Shown: positions 9,186 to 17,814 of the stretch, in pieces
How the letters are laid out: the number at the start of each line of letters is the position of its first letter
How positions within the stretch are numbered: the stretch's first letter is position 1
Assembly: GCF_013347965.1 (NCBI RefSeq)
Contig: NZ_CP048810.1
Coordinates: forward strand, 5,703,501-5,767,500
Direction: 5' to 3'
From: Pseudomonas bijieensis
GTDB taxonomy: Bacteria > Pseudomonadota > Gammaproteobacteria > Pseudomonadales > Pseudomonadaceae
Length of the DNA stretch: 64,000 nucleotides
Notes under the pieces: model-generated
Database searches by the model: none
Seen by the model: only the letters and a program-made list of their open reading frames with translations
Told to the model about the DNA's origin: nothing
Position numbers and translations under genes: made by a program

Positions 9186-10250
9186 TCAGTCACCGTCGTT
9201 GGCGTTGAAGCCCAGTTGAATGCCCAGCGCCTTGGCCAGTTCGCCTTCGTGCAGGCGATGGACGACGTTGAGGCTGTCATACAAATCGTTGAGTTGCTGG
9301 CGCCCGGCATCGTCGTTGAGCATTTCGGTCAACGAGCGCTGGCTGCTGGCGAACAATTTCAACGAGGCATCGTAGGCGGCATCGATCTTGTCGGCCAGTG
9401 GCTTCTGGTCGCTTGGCAGCAGGCCGCGCAGGCCCTTGTTGTCCACGCCGGCCCAGACGGTCCTGGCCGCGCTCAGGCTGGCCTCCAGGCCTTGCAACGA
9501 CGACTGGCTGCGCCAGGCATCGGCCTGGAACGGTTGGGGTACGCCTTTGCTCTGGCGGCCCATTGGCGTGCCGAGCTTCTTCTTCAGCGTGTCCAGGGCG
9601 GTGACCTGCACACGCAGCAGGTCGGCGATGGCCTCGTGAGAATCGGCGTAGCGCTGGTTGGGGAACTTGCTCATCTGGGCGAGCATGCCGTCGTTGGTGT
9701 TCCAGCGCGACAGGATCTCTTCGGCCAGTTGTTTCTGGCGTTCGCCGATGGCGGTGAGCAGTGGGCAGTACTTGGCTTTTTGCGCACTGTCGGCCATGTC
9801 GATCTTGGCGTCGAACAGCAGGTATTCATAGGCCGAGAGGCCCTGGACCACGACGCTGGACTTGGCCAGGCCTGCGGCGTCGATCTGTGGCTCGCTGTTG
9901 ACCAGTTGTTCGACCTGGCGGCCCACCAGGTTTTTCTTGTCCGGCCAGAACTGCACCTGCCAGGCGCGGTTGCCCTCGGCCAGCGGACCGATCAGCAGTG
10001 GTTGCAGCTCGGCCCAGGCTTTTTGCGCCTTGAGGAAGTCGGCGCGGGCAGTTTCCAGGTTTTCCTTGCCTTGGCAGAACGCCAGGGCGCTGCTCGCCAG
10101 TTGCCGGTCGGCATCGACCCAGCGGCTGTAGGTCGGCAGGATCACTTGCTTGGCGATGGCGGCCGAGGTGACGGCTTGCGGATCCTGGGGCGAGCAGGCG
10201 CCAAGGGCGATGGCGGCGAGGCTGGTGAACAACAGCTTGGGACGGAACAT
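9186..10250 (-). CDS. Imelysin-family lipoprotein (iron-associated)
   Basis: A 354-aa imelysin-like protein with a lipoprotein signal (lipobox LGAC, Cys19). The fold is all helical with two imelysin repeats: the first covers residues 30-150, and the second ends near LYDSLNVVHRLHEGEL. The usual GxHxxE iron-site motif appears here as GLSAYE (137-142), with Ser in place of His. It lies between the di-haem oxidoreductase and DUF1513 genes. Imelysin relatives such as IrpA and EfeO bind or help import iron. Which metal, if any, this variant binds is unknown. Confidence 0.82.
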   Translation of the reverse strand: MFRPKLLFTSLAAIALGACSPQDPQAVTSAAIAKQVILPTYSRWVDADRQLASSALAFCQGKENLETARADFLKAQKAWAELQPLLIGPLAEGNRAWQVQFWPDKKNLVGRQVEQLVNSEPQIDAAGLAKSSVVVQGLSAYEYLLFDAKIDMADSAQKAKYCPLLTAIGERQKQLAEEILSRWNTNDGMLAQMSKFPNQRYADSHEAIADLLRVQVTALDTLKKKLGTPMGRQSKGVPQPFQADAWRSQSSLQGLEASLSAARTVWAGVDNKGLRGLLPSDQKPLADKIDAAYDASLKLFASSQRSLTEMLNDDAGRQQLNDLYDSLNVVHRLHEGELAKALGIQLGFNANDGD

Positions 10251-10278
10251 GTCGTGCTCCCACTTCTGGAAAAGGCGT

Positions 10279-11706
10279 TTAAAGGGAATTCAGAAAGGCC
10301 AGCAACGCGGCGCGCTGCTCGGCATTGAACGATAAAACCTGGCGCTGCGCCGCTTGTGCTTCGCCGCCATGCCATAGCACGGCTTCGAGCAAGTCACGGG
10401 CGCGACCGTCATGCAGGAACTGGGTGTGGCCGTTGACGGTTTCGGTCAGGCCGATGCCCCATAGCGGCGGGGTTCGCCAGTCACGGCCGCTGGCCTTGAA
10501 TTCGCTGCGGTTGTCGGCCAGGCCTTCGCCCATGTCGTGCAGCAGCAGGTCGGTGTAGGGGCGGATGACCTGGCTTGCCAGCTCCGGTTCGGCAGCGTTG
10601 GCCGAGGTGGTGTATTTCGGTGTGTGGCAGGACTGGCAACCGGCCTGGAAAAACAGATTCTTGCCCGCCAGCACCTGGGGCGAGTTCACCTCGCGGCGTG
10701 CCGGTACGGCGAGGTTGCGGCTATAGAACAGCACCAGTCGCAGGATGTTGTCGCTGACTTCCGGTTCGCCGTCCGGGCCGTTGCCGCTGGGCGCCCGCTT
10801 GCAGTCGACTTGGCTCTCGGTGCAATCGTCGAACGGTCGCAGGCTGGTGGTCAGGCCCATGTCGCCGGAGAACGCGTGGACGTTCTGTTGGTTGAGATTG
10901 GGCTGTCCGGCCTTCCAGCCGAACCGTCCCAGGACGGTTTTTTGCTGGGCATCGTCCCAGACCTGGTTGGGACGTCCGGCGATGCCGTTTTTCTCCCGGG
11001 CCTGGGCCTCGGCGTTGGCCAGGATGGCTTCGTCGGGAATGGCCTCGAGCAACCCCAGGCCGATCATCGGCGGGGCGACGCGGGCGGAAAAACGCGTGTC
11101 CGGGTGCATTGGCCCATAGGCCAGTTGGGTGATCTGCAGGTTCGGCTTGCGCAGTTCCACGACGGTGCCGTCCTTGAAGCGCACCGGGACCGGCGTGTAA
11201 TCGACCCGCACCTTGCCTTCGGGGGCGACGCCGGGCACGGACATGTCCTGCAACTGCCCACCGTAGACCGGTTCCGGCACCACGCCCAATTGTTCGATGA
11301 GCTTGGCGTAAGGCGGCGCATCGGGAATCGACAGGCGTACCAGCATCGATACCGCGCTGGTCGCGTCCGGCGCTGGCGGGTGGCCGCGACCGTCCTTGAT
11401 ATGGCAGTTCTGGCAGGCGTTGGTGTTGAACAAGGGCCCGAGGCCGTCCCGGGCGGTGGTGGTCGAGGGGGCGATCACCCAGGGGCTGCGGAAGAAACTG
11501 TTGCCGACGCTGAAGTCCACGCGTCGTGAGGGCGGCAGGTTGGCCGAGGGCAGGGAGAAGGCGTTCTGATCGCTCTTGCGTACCGTCGCGGCGCCACCGG
11601 AGCGGGCTTCACCCGGTTCGGCCTGGGTAAAACGCGGGGCATCATCGCAGGCACTCAGGCCCAGGGCCATGAACAGTGCACATAAACGAAGAGGCAACGA
11701 CGGCAT
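10279..11706 (-). CDS. Di-haem oxidoreductase (DUF1111) lipoprotein
   Basis: A 475-aa protein of the DUF1111/thiol-oxidoreductase family, related to MauG-type di-haem enzymes. It has a lipobox (LSAC, Cys20) and two c-type haem sites, ACQNCH in the N-terminal half and GCQSCH in the C-terminal half. It is the first gene of the minus-strand iron-linked set and ends 28 nt before the imelysin start. In related loci a large imelysin gene (icmP) precedes it; here upstream DNA is a short intergenic stretch and a REPIN. It probably performs redox chemistry in the periplasm, but the substrate is unknown. Confidence 0.82.
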   Translation of the reverse strand: MPSLPLRLCALFMALGLSACDDAPRFTQAEPGEARSGGAATVRKSDQNAFSLPSANLPPSRRVDFSVGNSFFRSPWVIAPSTTTARDGLGPLFNTNACQNCHIKDGRGHPPAPDATSAVSMLVRLSIPDAPPYAKLIEQLGVVPEPVYGGQLQDMSVPGVAPEGKVRVDYTPVPVRFKDGTVVELRKPNLQITQLAYGPMHPDTRFSARVAPPMIGLGLLEAIPDEAILANAEAQAREKNGIAGRPNQVWDDAQQKTVLGRFGWKAGQPNLNQQNVHAFSGDMGLTTSLRPFDDCTESQVDCKRAPSGNGPDGEPEVSDNILRLVLFYSRNLAVPARREVNSPQVLAGKNLFFQAGCQSCHTPKYTTSANAAEPELASQVIRPYTDLLLHDMGEGLADNRSEFKASGRDWRTPPLWGIGLTETVNGHTQFLHDGRARDLLEAVLWHGGEAQAAQRQVLSFNAEQRAALLAFLNSL

Positions 11707-11764
11707 CGGGCGACCTGGGAAATGAGTGAAAACGAGGGCGCAAAGTCTAACAGGGCGGGGCTAT

Positions 11765-11783
11765 TTGAATAAGAGGAATTATC
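11765..11783 (-). promoter_or_regulatory. Weak Fur-box-like sequence
   Basis: About 60 nt upstream of the di-haem oxidoreductase start lies TTGAATAAGAGGAATTATC, which by my count matches 11 of 19 positions of the Fur consensus, with a perfect ATTATC half. Iron regulation fits the operon content, but the score is low. Confidence 0.3.
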
Positions 11784-11872
11784 GTTTGGTTGGTTGGAGA
11801 GCCGCTTCGATGTGAGAGAGGAAAGTACTGCTCACTCAAGGATCCGTTGTGACGAGCAAAGTTATACCGCTA

Positions 11873-11960
11873 TGTGGGAGCAAGGCTTGCCCGCGATGAA
11901 GGCGATGCGGTCTATCAGAAATTGAGGCGCCTGTTTCGCGAGCAAGCTTTGCTCCCACAG
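11873..11960. repeat. REPIN (paired inverted REP elements)
   Basis: TGTGGGAGCAAGGCTTGCCCGC and the opposing arm TTTCGCGAGCAAGCTTTGCTCCCACA flank a short spacer. It is the P. fluorescens-type REP doublet, sitting between the iron-linked operon and the Cpx kinase gene. Confidence 0.85.
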
Positions 11961-11984
11961 TGGGACTGGCTTTCATCTGCGGAG

Positions 11985-13325
11985 TTATGGCTGGACAACC
12001 GCTCCCGGTACCAACGGCAACTCCAGTGTCGCAATGAAACCGCCTTGGGAATGATTGTCCAGCACCAGCGCGCCGCCATGACGTTCGGCGGCACGGCGGG
12101 CAATCGCCAGGCCCAGGCCATGGCCGGCGGCGGTCTGGCCGGGGGCGCGGAAGAACGGTTCGCCCAATTGCCCCAGGTGCTCGGCCTCCACGCCAGGGCC
12201 GTGGTCGCGCACGCTGATCAGGATCCGTTCGCCCTGGCGCAGCGCGCGCATCTCGATGGGTTGCCCGGCGGGATTGAAGCGCTGGGCGTTGCGCAGCAGG
12301 TTGTCCACCGCTCGCTCGATCATGGTCGGCCAGCCCTTGAGGGTCAGGTCTGCCTCGGTTTCGAGGTGCACGGTTTGTTCCGGTGAAGCCAGTTGCGCAT
12401 CTTTTTGCAGGGTAACCAGCAAGCCGTTGAGTTCCACCTCTTCGGCGCTGGCGTTATCGGCATCGACCCGGGCCAATACCAGGATTTCGCTGATCAGCGC
12501 TTCCAGGCGATCGCATTCGCGGGTCAGGCGCGGCCAGAGTTTTTCGCGCTCCTCGGGGCTGGCCCGCTCAGCCAATGCCAGGGCAATGCGCAGCCGGGCC
12601 AGGGGGGAGCGCAGTTCGTGGGACACGTCTCGCAGCAGTTGCCGTTGGCTCCCGATCAAGCTTTGCAGGCGTGCGCCCATGCGGTTGAAGTCGGTGGCCA
12701 GTACGCCGAACTCGTCCCGCCGATTGGCCAGTTTGGCGAGGCTGTTCTGCTGATAGGCGGCTTGGCCCAGGTCATGCACCGCGCCGCGCAGACGGCTCAG
12801 CGGGCGAGTGATGGAGAGCGTCACCAGCAGACTGAACAGGGTCAGTACCACCAGCGCGATCCCCAGTGCACTGAGGGGCCAGAGCAGGCTGTCGCGGTGC
12901 CAGGCGTCCAGTTCGGGATGGGGAATGCGGTAGATGAACAGGTAAGTGTCGCCGGTTTTGGCGCTGGTGAATTCGTCGGTCAGTCGCCGCCAGGGCAGGC
13001 GTCGGTCGTTGTCATTCTGTCGAGCTTCGAAGGCCGCGGCGCGATGGGGGAAGGTGCCGCGTACCACCGGGTCGCCGCTTTCGTTGAACACCTGGACATC
13101 GATGTGATACTGGCGCTTGCGCTGTTGCAGGATGTCCTGCGCCGCGTCCTCGCCCTGGCTTTCGTAGGTTTGTGTCCACTCTTCGGGCAGGGTATTGAGG
13201 CCCGGGTGGCGGCTGAGGATCCAGGCGTCCTGGTTCAACATGTGGCCCATCAGGATCGAAAGTCCTGCAACCAGGGCGATGGCCAGCCAGAAACTGGCCA
13301 GGATGCGCCAGAACAATGAACGCAC
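11985..13325 (-). CDS. cpxS: Cpx-type sensor histidine kinase
   Basis: A 446-aa inner-membrane kinase. TM1 is about residues 5-28, a periplasmic sensor domain follows to about 150, then TM2, HAMP (SRLRGAVHDLG region), HisKA with LRDVSHELRSPLARLR, and HATPase with the G box GHGLGLAIARR. The GTG at 13325 is preferred because GAGG precedes it by 7 nt; the longer in-frame version has no such signal. The downstream position relative to a CpxP-like gene and response-regulator gene mirrors PA3204-PA3206 of P. aeruginosa (CpxR, CpxP-like, CpxS). It should sense envelope protein stress, but its partner gene here is frameshifted. Confidence 0.82.
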   Translation of the reverse strand: MRSLFWRILASFWLAIALVAGLSILMGHMLNQDAWILSRHPGLNTLPEEWTQTYESQGEDAAQDILQQRKRQYHIDVQVFNESGDPVVRGTFPHRAAAFEARQNDNDRRLPWRRLTDEFTSAKTGDTYLFIYRIPHPELDAWHRDSLLWPLSALGIALVVLTLFSLLVTLSITRPLSRLRGAVHDLGQAAYQQNSLAKLANRRDEFGVLATDFNRMGARLQSLIGSQRQLLRDVSHELRSPLARLRIALALAERASPEEREKLWPRLTRECDRLEALISEILVLARVDADNASAEEVELNGLLVTLQKDAQLASPEQTVHLETEADLTLKGWPTMIERAVDNLLRNAQRFNPAGQPIEMRALRQGERILISVRDHGPGVEAEHLGQLGEPFFRAPGQTAAGHGLGLAIARRAAERHGGALVLDNHSQGGFIATLELPLVPGAVVQP

Positions 13326-13391
13326 GGTCAATCCTCGAAAACAAAGAAAGCCCAACGGCGATCTGCCGTTGGGCTGGGGAGCTTCAGTGCA

Positions 13392-13829
13392 TTATTGCGC
13401 TTTTTGCGGCTGTTGCGCTTTCCAGGCCTTGAACTCGGCCCACTCGGCGCGACGCTCGGCTTGCTTCTTCTGGATCGCGTCGAACTCTTTTTGCTGTTCA
13501 GGCTTGAGCAAGCTGCGGATCTGGGCGTCGACTTTCTGGTGCCGCGCTTCCATTTCATCTTGCATGGCTTTCTGGTCGGCTGGTGACAGTTTGGCCAGGT
13601 ATTTCTCTACCAACTCGCGGCGTTCGTGGCGCTGTTCGCCCATGATCTGGCGGATCTGCTGGCGTTGTTCACGGCTCAGGTTCAGTTCGCTGAACGGACC
13701 TTTGTCGTGCATCATGCCGCCGTGACGCGGGCCATCCATCGGACCCATCGGGCCGGCGTCTCCAGGCATGGCCATGGCGACGGTGGGCAGGGCGGCAGCG
13801 AACATCAGAGCGATAAGGGTCTTGCGCAT
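13392..13829 (-). CDS. CpxP/Spy-like periplasmic chaperone (LTxxQ family)
   Basis: A 145-aa protein with a signal peptide (MRKTLIALMFAAALPTVAMA) and a helical mature part carrying two LTxxQ-type motifs, LSREQ and LKPEQ. The N-terminal mature region is rich in Met, Gly and His (MPGDAGPMGPMDGPRHGGMM), a possible metal-binding tail. The start at 13829 is set by GGAG eight bases upstream. CpxP/Spy proteins dampen the Cpx kinase or act as ATP-independent chaperones. It lies just before the kinase gene and has a CpxR box upstream. Confidence 0.83.
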   Translation of the reverse strand: MRKTLIALMFAAALPTVAMAMPGDAGPMGPMDGPRHGGMMHDKGPFSELNLSREQRQQIRQIMGEQRHERRELVEKYLAKLSPADQKAMQDEMEARHQKVDAQIRSLLKPEQQKEFDAIQKKQAERRAEWAEFKAWKAQQPQKAQ

Positions 13830-13911
13830 GGGGTATCTCCTTGTCTCATTCCCGGTCAGTTCCGGATGTGTGCAGATTACGGAGATCAAGGTCAGCGGCG
13901 GTCAGGGGTGG

Positions 13912-13927
13912 GTAAAGCTTGGGTAAA
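13912..13927. promoter_or_regulatory. CpxR box upstream of the CpxP-like gene
   Basis: Direct repeat GTAAA-N6-GTAAA (GTAAAGCTTGGGTAAA), which fits the published CpxR motif GTAAA-N4-8-GTAAA, about 85 nt before the CpxP-like start codon. It supports autoregulation of the CpxP-kinase pair. Confidence 0.7.
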
Positions 13928-13975
13928 GACGGTTTGGTGTGGAGCTGACAAATCCGTGTGAGCCAAACACAAAAT

Positions 13976-14105
13976 TGTGGCGAGGGGGGATTTATCCCCG
14001 CTGGGGTGCGAAGCGCCCCCCAAACTATCCCTACCACTGCGGTGTGTCAGATGAAACCGAGGGGGCCGCTACGCGCCCCAGCGGGGATAAATCCCCTCGC
14101 CACAG
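13976..14105. repeat. Long inverted repeat, GGGATTTATCCCC-type REPIN
   Basis: Arms beginning TGTGGCGAGGGGGGATTTAT and ending ATAAATCCCCTCGCCACA are inverted copies around a spacer that itself contains GGGGTGCGAAGCGCCCC. It separates the response-regulator gene from the CpxP-like gene and belongs to a different REP class from most of the window. Confidence 0.85.
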
Positions 14106-14119
14106 GGATCGGTGGTGTT

Positions 14120-14798
14120 CTAGAGGCTGTAGTAATAGCCACGGCTACGCAGGGCCACGATGCGCGGGCGGCCGTCGGGGTGGGGGCCGATTTTCTTGCG
14201 CAGGTTGCTCACGTGCATGTCGAGGCTGCGGTCGTACAGGGTCAGCTTGCGGCCCAGGGCGATCTGCGCCAGTTCCTGCTTGTCCAGGGGGTTCGCCCGG
14301 CTGCTTGAGCAACGCTTCGAGCAGGCGGCTTTCGGACACGGTGAGGGTCTGTTCCTGTTCATCGATGCTGACCACACCACGCACCGGGCTGAAGGTCAGG
14401 TCACCCAGTTCGATCTGGCTGGACACCGCCGCCGGGTGGCTGCGGCGCAACACGGCGCGCAGGCGGGCGGTCAGTTCTCGTGGGTCGCAGGGTTTGGCCA
14501 GGTAATCGTCGGCCCCCAGTTCGAGGCCAAGGATGCGGTCCAGCGGTTCGCCACGGGCCGAGAGCATCAGCACCGGCAGCTCCGGGTGATCGTTGCGCAG
14601 TTGCTTGAGCAGTTCCAGGCCGCTGCCGTCGGGCAGCATCACATCCAATACCACCGCCGCCGGGGCGGTTTCGGCCAGGGCCTTGCGGGCACTCTGGCCG
14701 TCGTGGCAGGCGCGAACCTGAAAACCTTCCTGGCTCAACCAACTTACGAGGAGCTCGCACAGCTCCTGGTCATCGTCTATCAGTAACAGCTCGCTCAT
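14120..14798 (-). pseudogene. cpxR: CpxR-type response regulator with a frameshift
   Basis: Starting at 14798, the frame gives a normal receiver (DDD acidic pocket, phosphoacceptor in VLDVMLPDG, Lys in LAKPCDP) and the beginning of an OmpR-type effector domain up to LLKQPGEP. The frame then runs into unrelated sequence. The correct continuation LDKQELAQIALGRKL through SNLRKKIG to SRGYYYSL lies in another frame and ends at 14120. The shift maps to five consecutive G on the plus strand (14287-14291), where four would restore a full-length protein of about 225 aa. As written, the DNA-binding domain is lost. It may be a true mutation, a switchable tract or a sequencing error. Confidence 0.82.
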
Positions 14799-14805
14799 GA
14801 CTCAC

Positions 14806-15216
14806 TCAATTTAGCCATTGCCGACGTTGTCTACGTCCACCGCTGGCAAAGATACCGCAGAGCAGGGCCAATAGCGCTACCCCGGCGCCAATGACAAACC
14901 ATTGCTGTTGATCGGTCAACAGGCGAGGCAGGGGGCTTGCCTGGGCTTCCTTGAGTTGCAGCTTCAGGCGCTGGTTCTCCTGGCGCAGCCGGGCCAGCAA
15001 TGCGCTCTCGCGTTCGCTGTCGGCGCTTTGCAATTGTTTGCTCAGTTCTTCGCGCTGGCGTTCGCTGTCTTTCAAGCGTTGCTGCAGTTCGGCGATCTGG
15101 CCGCCGGCGCTCAGGGACAAGGGGGTCGAATGATTGGCATCGGTGCTCTCCTCGCCATGGGCGGGTGCCCCGACCGCCAATGTGACCAATAACAGGCACA
15201 ACGGACCTTTGCGCAT
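14806..15216 (-). CDS. Exported coiled-coil protein with C-terminal membrane helix
   Basis: A 136-aa protein with a signal peptide (residues 1-24, ending APAHGEE), a central coiled coil (about 45-95, Gln/Glu/Leu heptads in IAELQQRLKDSERQREELSK) and a C-terminal membrane helix (FVIGAGVALLALLCGIFASG) followed by a basic tail. Such proteins are sometimes misannotated as translation initiation factor 2 and resemble the TIGR04211 family without its SH3 part. The start at 15216 follows AGGAG. It ends 7 nt before the response-regulator start, so the two are probably co-transcribed; a link to envelope signalling is only inferred. Confidence 0.68.
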   Translation of the reverse strand: MRKGPLCLLLVTLAVGAPAHGEESTDANHSTPLSLSAGGQIAELQQRLKDSERQREELSKQLQSADSERESALLARLRQENQRLKLQLKEAQASPLPRLLTDQQQWFVIGAGVALLALLCGIFASGGRRQRRQWLN

Positions 15217-15322
15217 TGCAACTCCTGAATTCCAATCGAGATTGGACAGGTTGTCGGCAGGCAAACGAGAAAAATGAGCAATTGAGCGCAATGAGCCGCG
15301 AAGGCTCATCGCGTCAGGGGGG

Positions 15323-15622
15323 TTACGGCATGGACTGCTTGAATGGCTTGACCACGACATTGGCGTAGACGCCGGCCGCAACGAACGGGTCGGCCTCGGC
15401 CCAGGCTTGTGCCGCAGCCAGGGAGTCGAACTCGACTACCATCAGGCTGCCACTGAAACCTGCGGCGCCCGGGTCATTGCTGTCCACCGCCGGGTGCGGG
15501 CCGGCCAGCACGACGCGGCCTTCGGCCTGGAGTTTTTGCAGGCGCTCCAAGTGCGCGGGACGAGCGGCCTGGCGTTTTTCCAGGGAGTTGGCGACGTCGG
15601 TAGCAATGATTGCGTAGAGCAT
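15323..15622 (-). CDS. YciI family protein
   Basis: A 99-aa protein of the YciI/YCII dimeric alpha-beta barrel family: MLYAIIATD at the start, RPAHLERLQ containing the conserved His, the turn [10 protein letters not shown], and [19 protein letters not shown] at the end. It starts 1 nt after the stop of yciB with GAGGAC as ribosome binding site, so the pair is an operon. The conserved His-Asp pair suggests an enzyme, but no substrate is established. Confidence 0.88.
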   Translation of the reverse strand: MLYAIIATDVANSLEKRQAARPAHLERLQKLQAEGRVVLAGPHPAVDSNDPGAAGFSGSLMVVEFDSLAAAQAWAEADPFVAAGVYANVVVKPFKQSMP

Positions 15623-15623
15623 G

Positions 15624-16220
15624 TCAGTCCTCGGTTTTTGGCGTGGTGGGGTCTGCATCGTGCAGGTGACGGGACAGGTAGATACCCTGGCCAATCAGGA
15701 ACAACAGCGTCATGCCCAGGCTACCGAAGACCTTGAAGTCGACCCAGTAGTCCTGGAACGTGAACGCCACGAACAGGTTGGCAGCGCCGCAGAACAGGAA
15801 AAAAGCGATCCAGGCGATGTTCAGCCGGGTCCAGATCAGGTCCGGCAGGCTCACGGCATGGCCCATGATGCGCTTGATCAGCAGGCGGTCACCGACGAAG
15901 TGGCTGCCGATAAAGGCCAGGGCGAACAGCCAGTTGACCACCGGAGCTTTCCATTTGAGGAAGGTTTCGCTGTGGAAGGCCAGGGTCAGGCTGCCGAATA
16001 CAAGGCAGGCGATCAGCGTCAGCCACTGGCTCTTCTCCAGTTTGCGCTGGGATACGAACAATGCACCGTAGACCACCAGGGAACTGATGATCAGCACCGC
16101 GGTGGCGCTGTAAATACCGCCTACAGTCAAGGAATGACCGGCGAAGTCGACGGCCCGGGGATCAAGTTTGTAGACGATGAAAAACAGCAGGAGCGGGATG
16201 AAGTCGATGAATTGTTTCAC
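15624..16220 (-). CDS. yciB: YciB/IspZ inner-membrane septation protein
   Basis: A 198-aa polytopic inner-membrane protein of the septation protein A family, starting at a GTG ([16 protein letters not shown] is typical). Five to six hydrophobic segments are visible, including [31 protein letters not shown] and [18 protein letters not shown], plus the family signature [18 protein letters not shown]. YciB interacts with cell elongation and division proteins and affects envelope integrity. It is divergent from the RNase AM gene with 87 nt between starts. Confidence 0.9.
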   Translation of the reverse strand: MKQFIDFIPLLLFFIVYKLDPRAVDFAGHSLTVGGIYSATAVLIISSLVVYGALFVSQRKLEKSQWLTLIACLVFGSLTLAFHSETFLKWKAPVVNWLFALAFIGSHFVGDRLLIKRIMGHAVSLPDLIWTRLNIAWIAFFLFCGAANLFVAFTFQDYWVDFKVFGSLGMTLLFLIGQGIYLSRHLHDADPTTPKTED

Positions 16221-16307
16221 AGTGGCAGCCAGAAGCAGGATGTGGCGGCATAATAACAAACATCCTTGGCCGCGATAGGGCCAGCTGATTTGAGGTAACA
16301 AACTCTC

Positions 16308-17171
16308 GTGAATGTTGATTTGCACTGCCATAGCACGGCCTCCGATGGCGCCCTGGCGCCTGCGGTTCTGGTGGCGCGGGCGTTCGAGCACGGCGTGCGA
16401 GTCCTGGCCCTGACCGATCACGACACCCTCGAAGGCCTCGACGAGGCCCGCGGCGCCGCCACGGCGCTGGGCATGCAGCTGGTCAATGGGGTCGAGCTGT
16501 CCTGCACCTGGGGTGGGGCGACCATCCATGTGCTGGGCTACGGTTTCGATGTGAATGCGCCAGCGTTGGTCCAGGCCATCGCACAACTGCGCGACGGGCG
16601 CTGGCTGCGTTCCGAGGAGATCAGCCGCAAGCTGGCCCTCAAGGGCATGCCCGGTGCGTTGGACGGTGCCCGGCAGATCCAGCAGGAACTGGGTGACAGC
16701 GGCAACGCACCGGCCCGACCACACTTTGCCGACTGGATGGTGCGCGAAGGCTTCGTCAAGGATCGCGCCGAAGCGTTCCGCAAATGGTTGGGCGCCGGCA
16801 AGCTGGGGGACGTCAAGCAGCACTGGCCGACCCTGGAAGAAACCGTCGAGACCCTGCGGGCCGCTGGCGCCTGGGTCAGCCTGGCACATCCTTGGCACTA
16901 TGATTTCACCCGCAGCAAGCGCCGTCGCCTGGTCGCCGACTATATTCAAGCAGGGGGCCATGCCATCGAGGTGGTCAACGGCCATCAGCCTGCCGAGCAG
17001 GTCGGCAGCCTGGCGATCCTGGCCCGTGAGTTCGGTCTGCTGGTCACCGCCGGCAGTGATTTCCATGGCCCTGGGGGCTGGTCCGAGATTGGCGAATACC
17101 GCCCGTTGCCGGAAGATCTGCCACCACTATGGTGTAGATTCAAACATGATCCCGTTACCGCCGCCGTCTGA
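16308..17171 (+). CDS. RNase AM / PHP-domain exoribonuclease (YciV/TrpH)
   Basis: A 287-aa PHP-domain phosphoesterase starting at GTG. Metal-binding motifs in order: DLHCHST near the N-terminus, LTDHDT, the Glu of GVELSC, LAHPWHY and [10 protein letters not shown] near the C-terminus. E. coli YciV (RNase AM) is a 5'-3' exoribonuclease that trims 5S and other rRNA ends and degrades nucleoside 3',5'-bisphosphate; this protein matches in length and motifs. The next gene is yciO, as in enterobacteria, and the two frames lie 13 nt apart. Confidence 0.85.
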   Translation: MNVDLHCHSTASDGALAPAVLVARAFEHGVRVLALTDHDTLEGLDEARGAATALGMQLVNGVELSCTWGGATIHVLGYGFDVNAPALVQAIAQLRDGRWLRSEEISRKLALKGMPGALDGARQIQQELGDSGNAPARPHFADWMVREGFVKDRAEAFRKWLGAGKLGDVKQHWPTLEETVETLRAAGAWVSLAHPWHYDFTRSKRRRLVADYIQAGGHAIEVVNGHQPAEQVGSLAILAREFGLLVTAGSDFHGPGGWSEIGEYRPLPEDLPPLWCRFKHDPVTAAV

Positions 17172-17184
17172 ACAGGTAGAACAC

Positions 17185-17814
17185 GTGAGTCAATTTTTCC
17201 AGATTCATCCGGAAAACCCGCAAGCGCGCCTGATCAAACAGGCTGTGGAAATCATCCGTGGCGGGGGGGTGGTGATCTATCCCACCGATTCCGCCTACGC
17301 AATTGGTTGCCAGATCGGTGACAAGAATGCCGTGGAGCGAGTAAGACGCCTGCGTCAACTGGACGACAAGCACAACTTCGCGCTGATCTGCAGCGACCTG
17401 TCGCAGTTGGGCCTGTTCGCCAAGATCGACACCGGCACCTTCCGCCTGCTCAAGGCCCATTTGCCAGGGCCGTATACCTTCATTCTCAACGCCACCCGGG
17501 AAGTCCCGCGGCTGTTGCTGCACCCGAAAAAGCGCACCATCGGCCTGCGGGTGCCGAGCCATCCCATCGCCCTGGCGCTGCTGGCGGAGCTGGGCGAGCC
17601 GCTGATGAGCGTGACGTTGATAATGCCCGGTGAGACCGAGCCGTTGACCGATCCCTATGAGATGCGCCAGATACTCGAGCACCAGGTGGACCTGATCATC
17701 GACGGTGGTTTCGGCGGCATGTCGGCGTCCACGGTGATCAACCTGGCCGATGGCGAGCCCCAGGTGGTACGCGTCGGTTGTGGCGATCCGACGCCGTTCA
17801 TGGTCGAGGCCTGA
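17185..17814 (+). CDS. yciO: YciO, Sua5/YrdC/YciO family protein
   Basis: A 209-aa protein with the YrdC-like nucleotide-binding fold: VVIYPTDSAYAIGC, the KHNFAL loop, LPGPYTFIL and RTIGLRVPSHP. The GTG at 17185 is chosen because it gives the N-terminus VSQFFQIHPENPQARL, which aligns with E. coli YciO (MSQFFYIHPDNPQQRL). A farther ATG at 17146 would add an unmatched extension overlapping the previous gene. The family contains threonylcarbamoyl-AMP synthases for tRNA t6A, but YciO is reported to act rather as a weak TC-AMP hydrolase. It abuts scpA directly. Confidence 0.85.
   Translation: MSQFFQIHPENPQARLIKQAVEIIRGGGVVIYPTDSAYAIGCQIGDKNAVERVRRLRQLDDKHNFALICSDLSQLGLFAKIDTGTFRLLKAHLPGPYTFILNATREVPRLLLHPKKRTIGLRVPSHPIALALLAELGEPLMSVTLIMPGETEPLTDPYEMRQILEHQVDLIIDGGFGGMSASTVINLADGEPQVVRVGCGDPTPFMVEA

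Noticed and set aside
15624..17066. 480-aa minus-strand frame extending yciB upstream
   Set aside because: The extra 280 residues lie antisense to the RNase AM gene and lack homology; yciB starts at GTG 16220.
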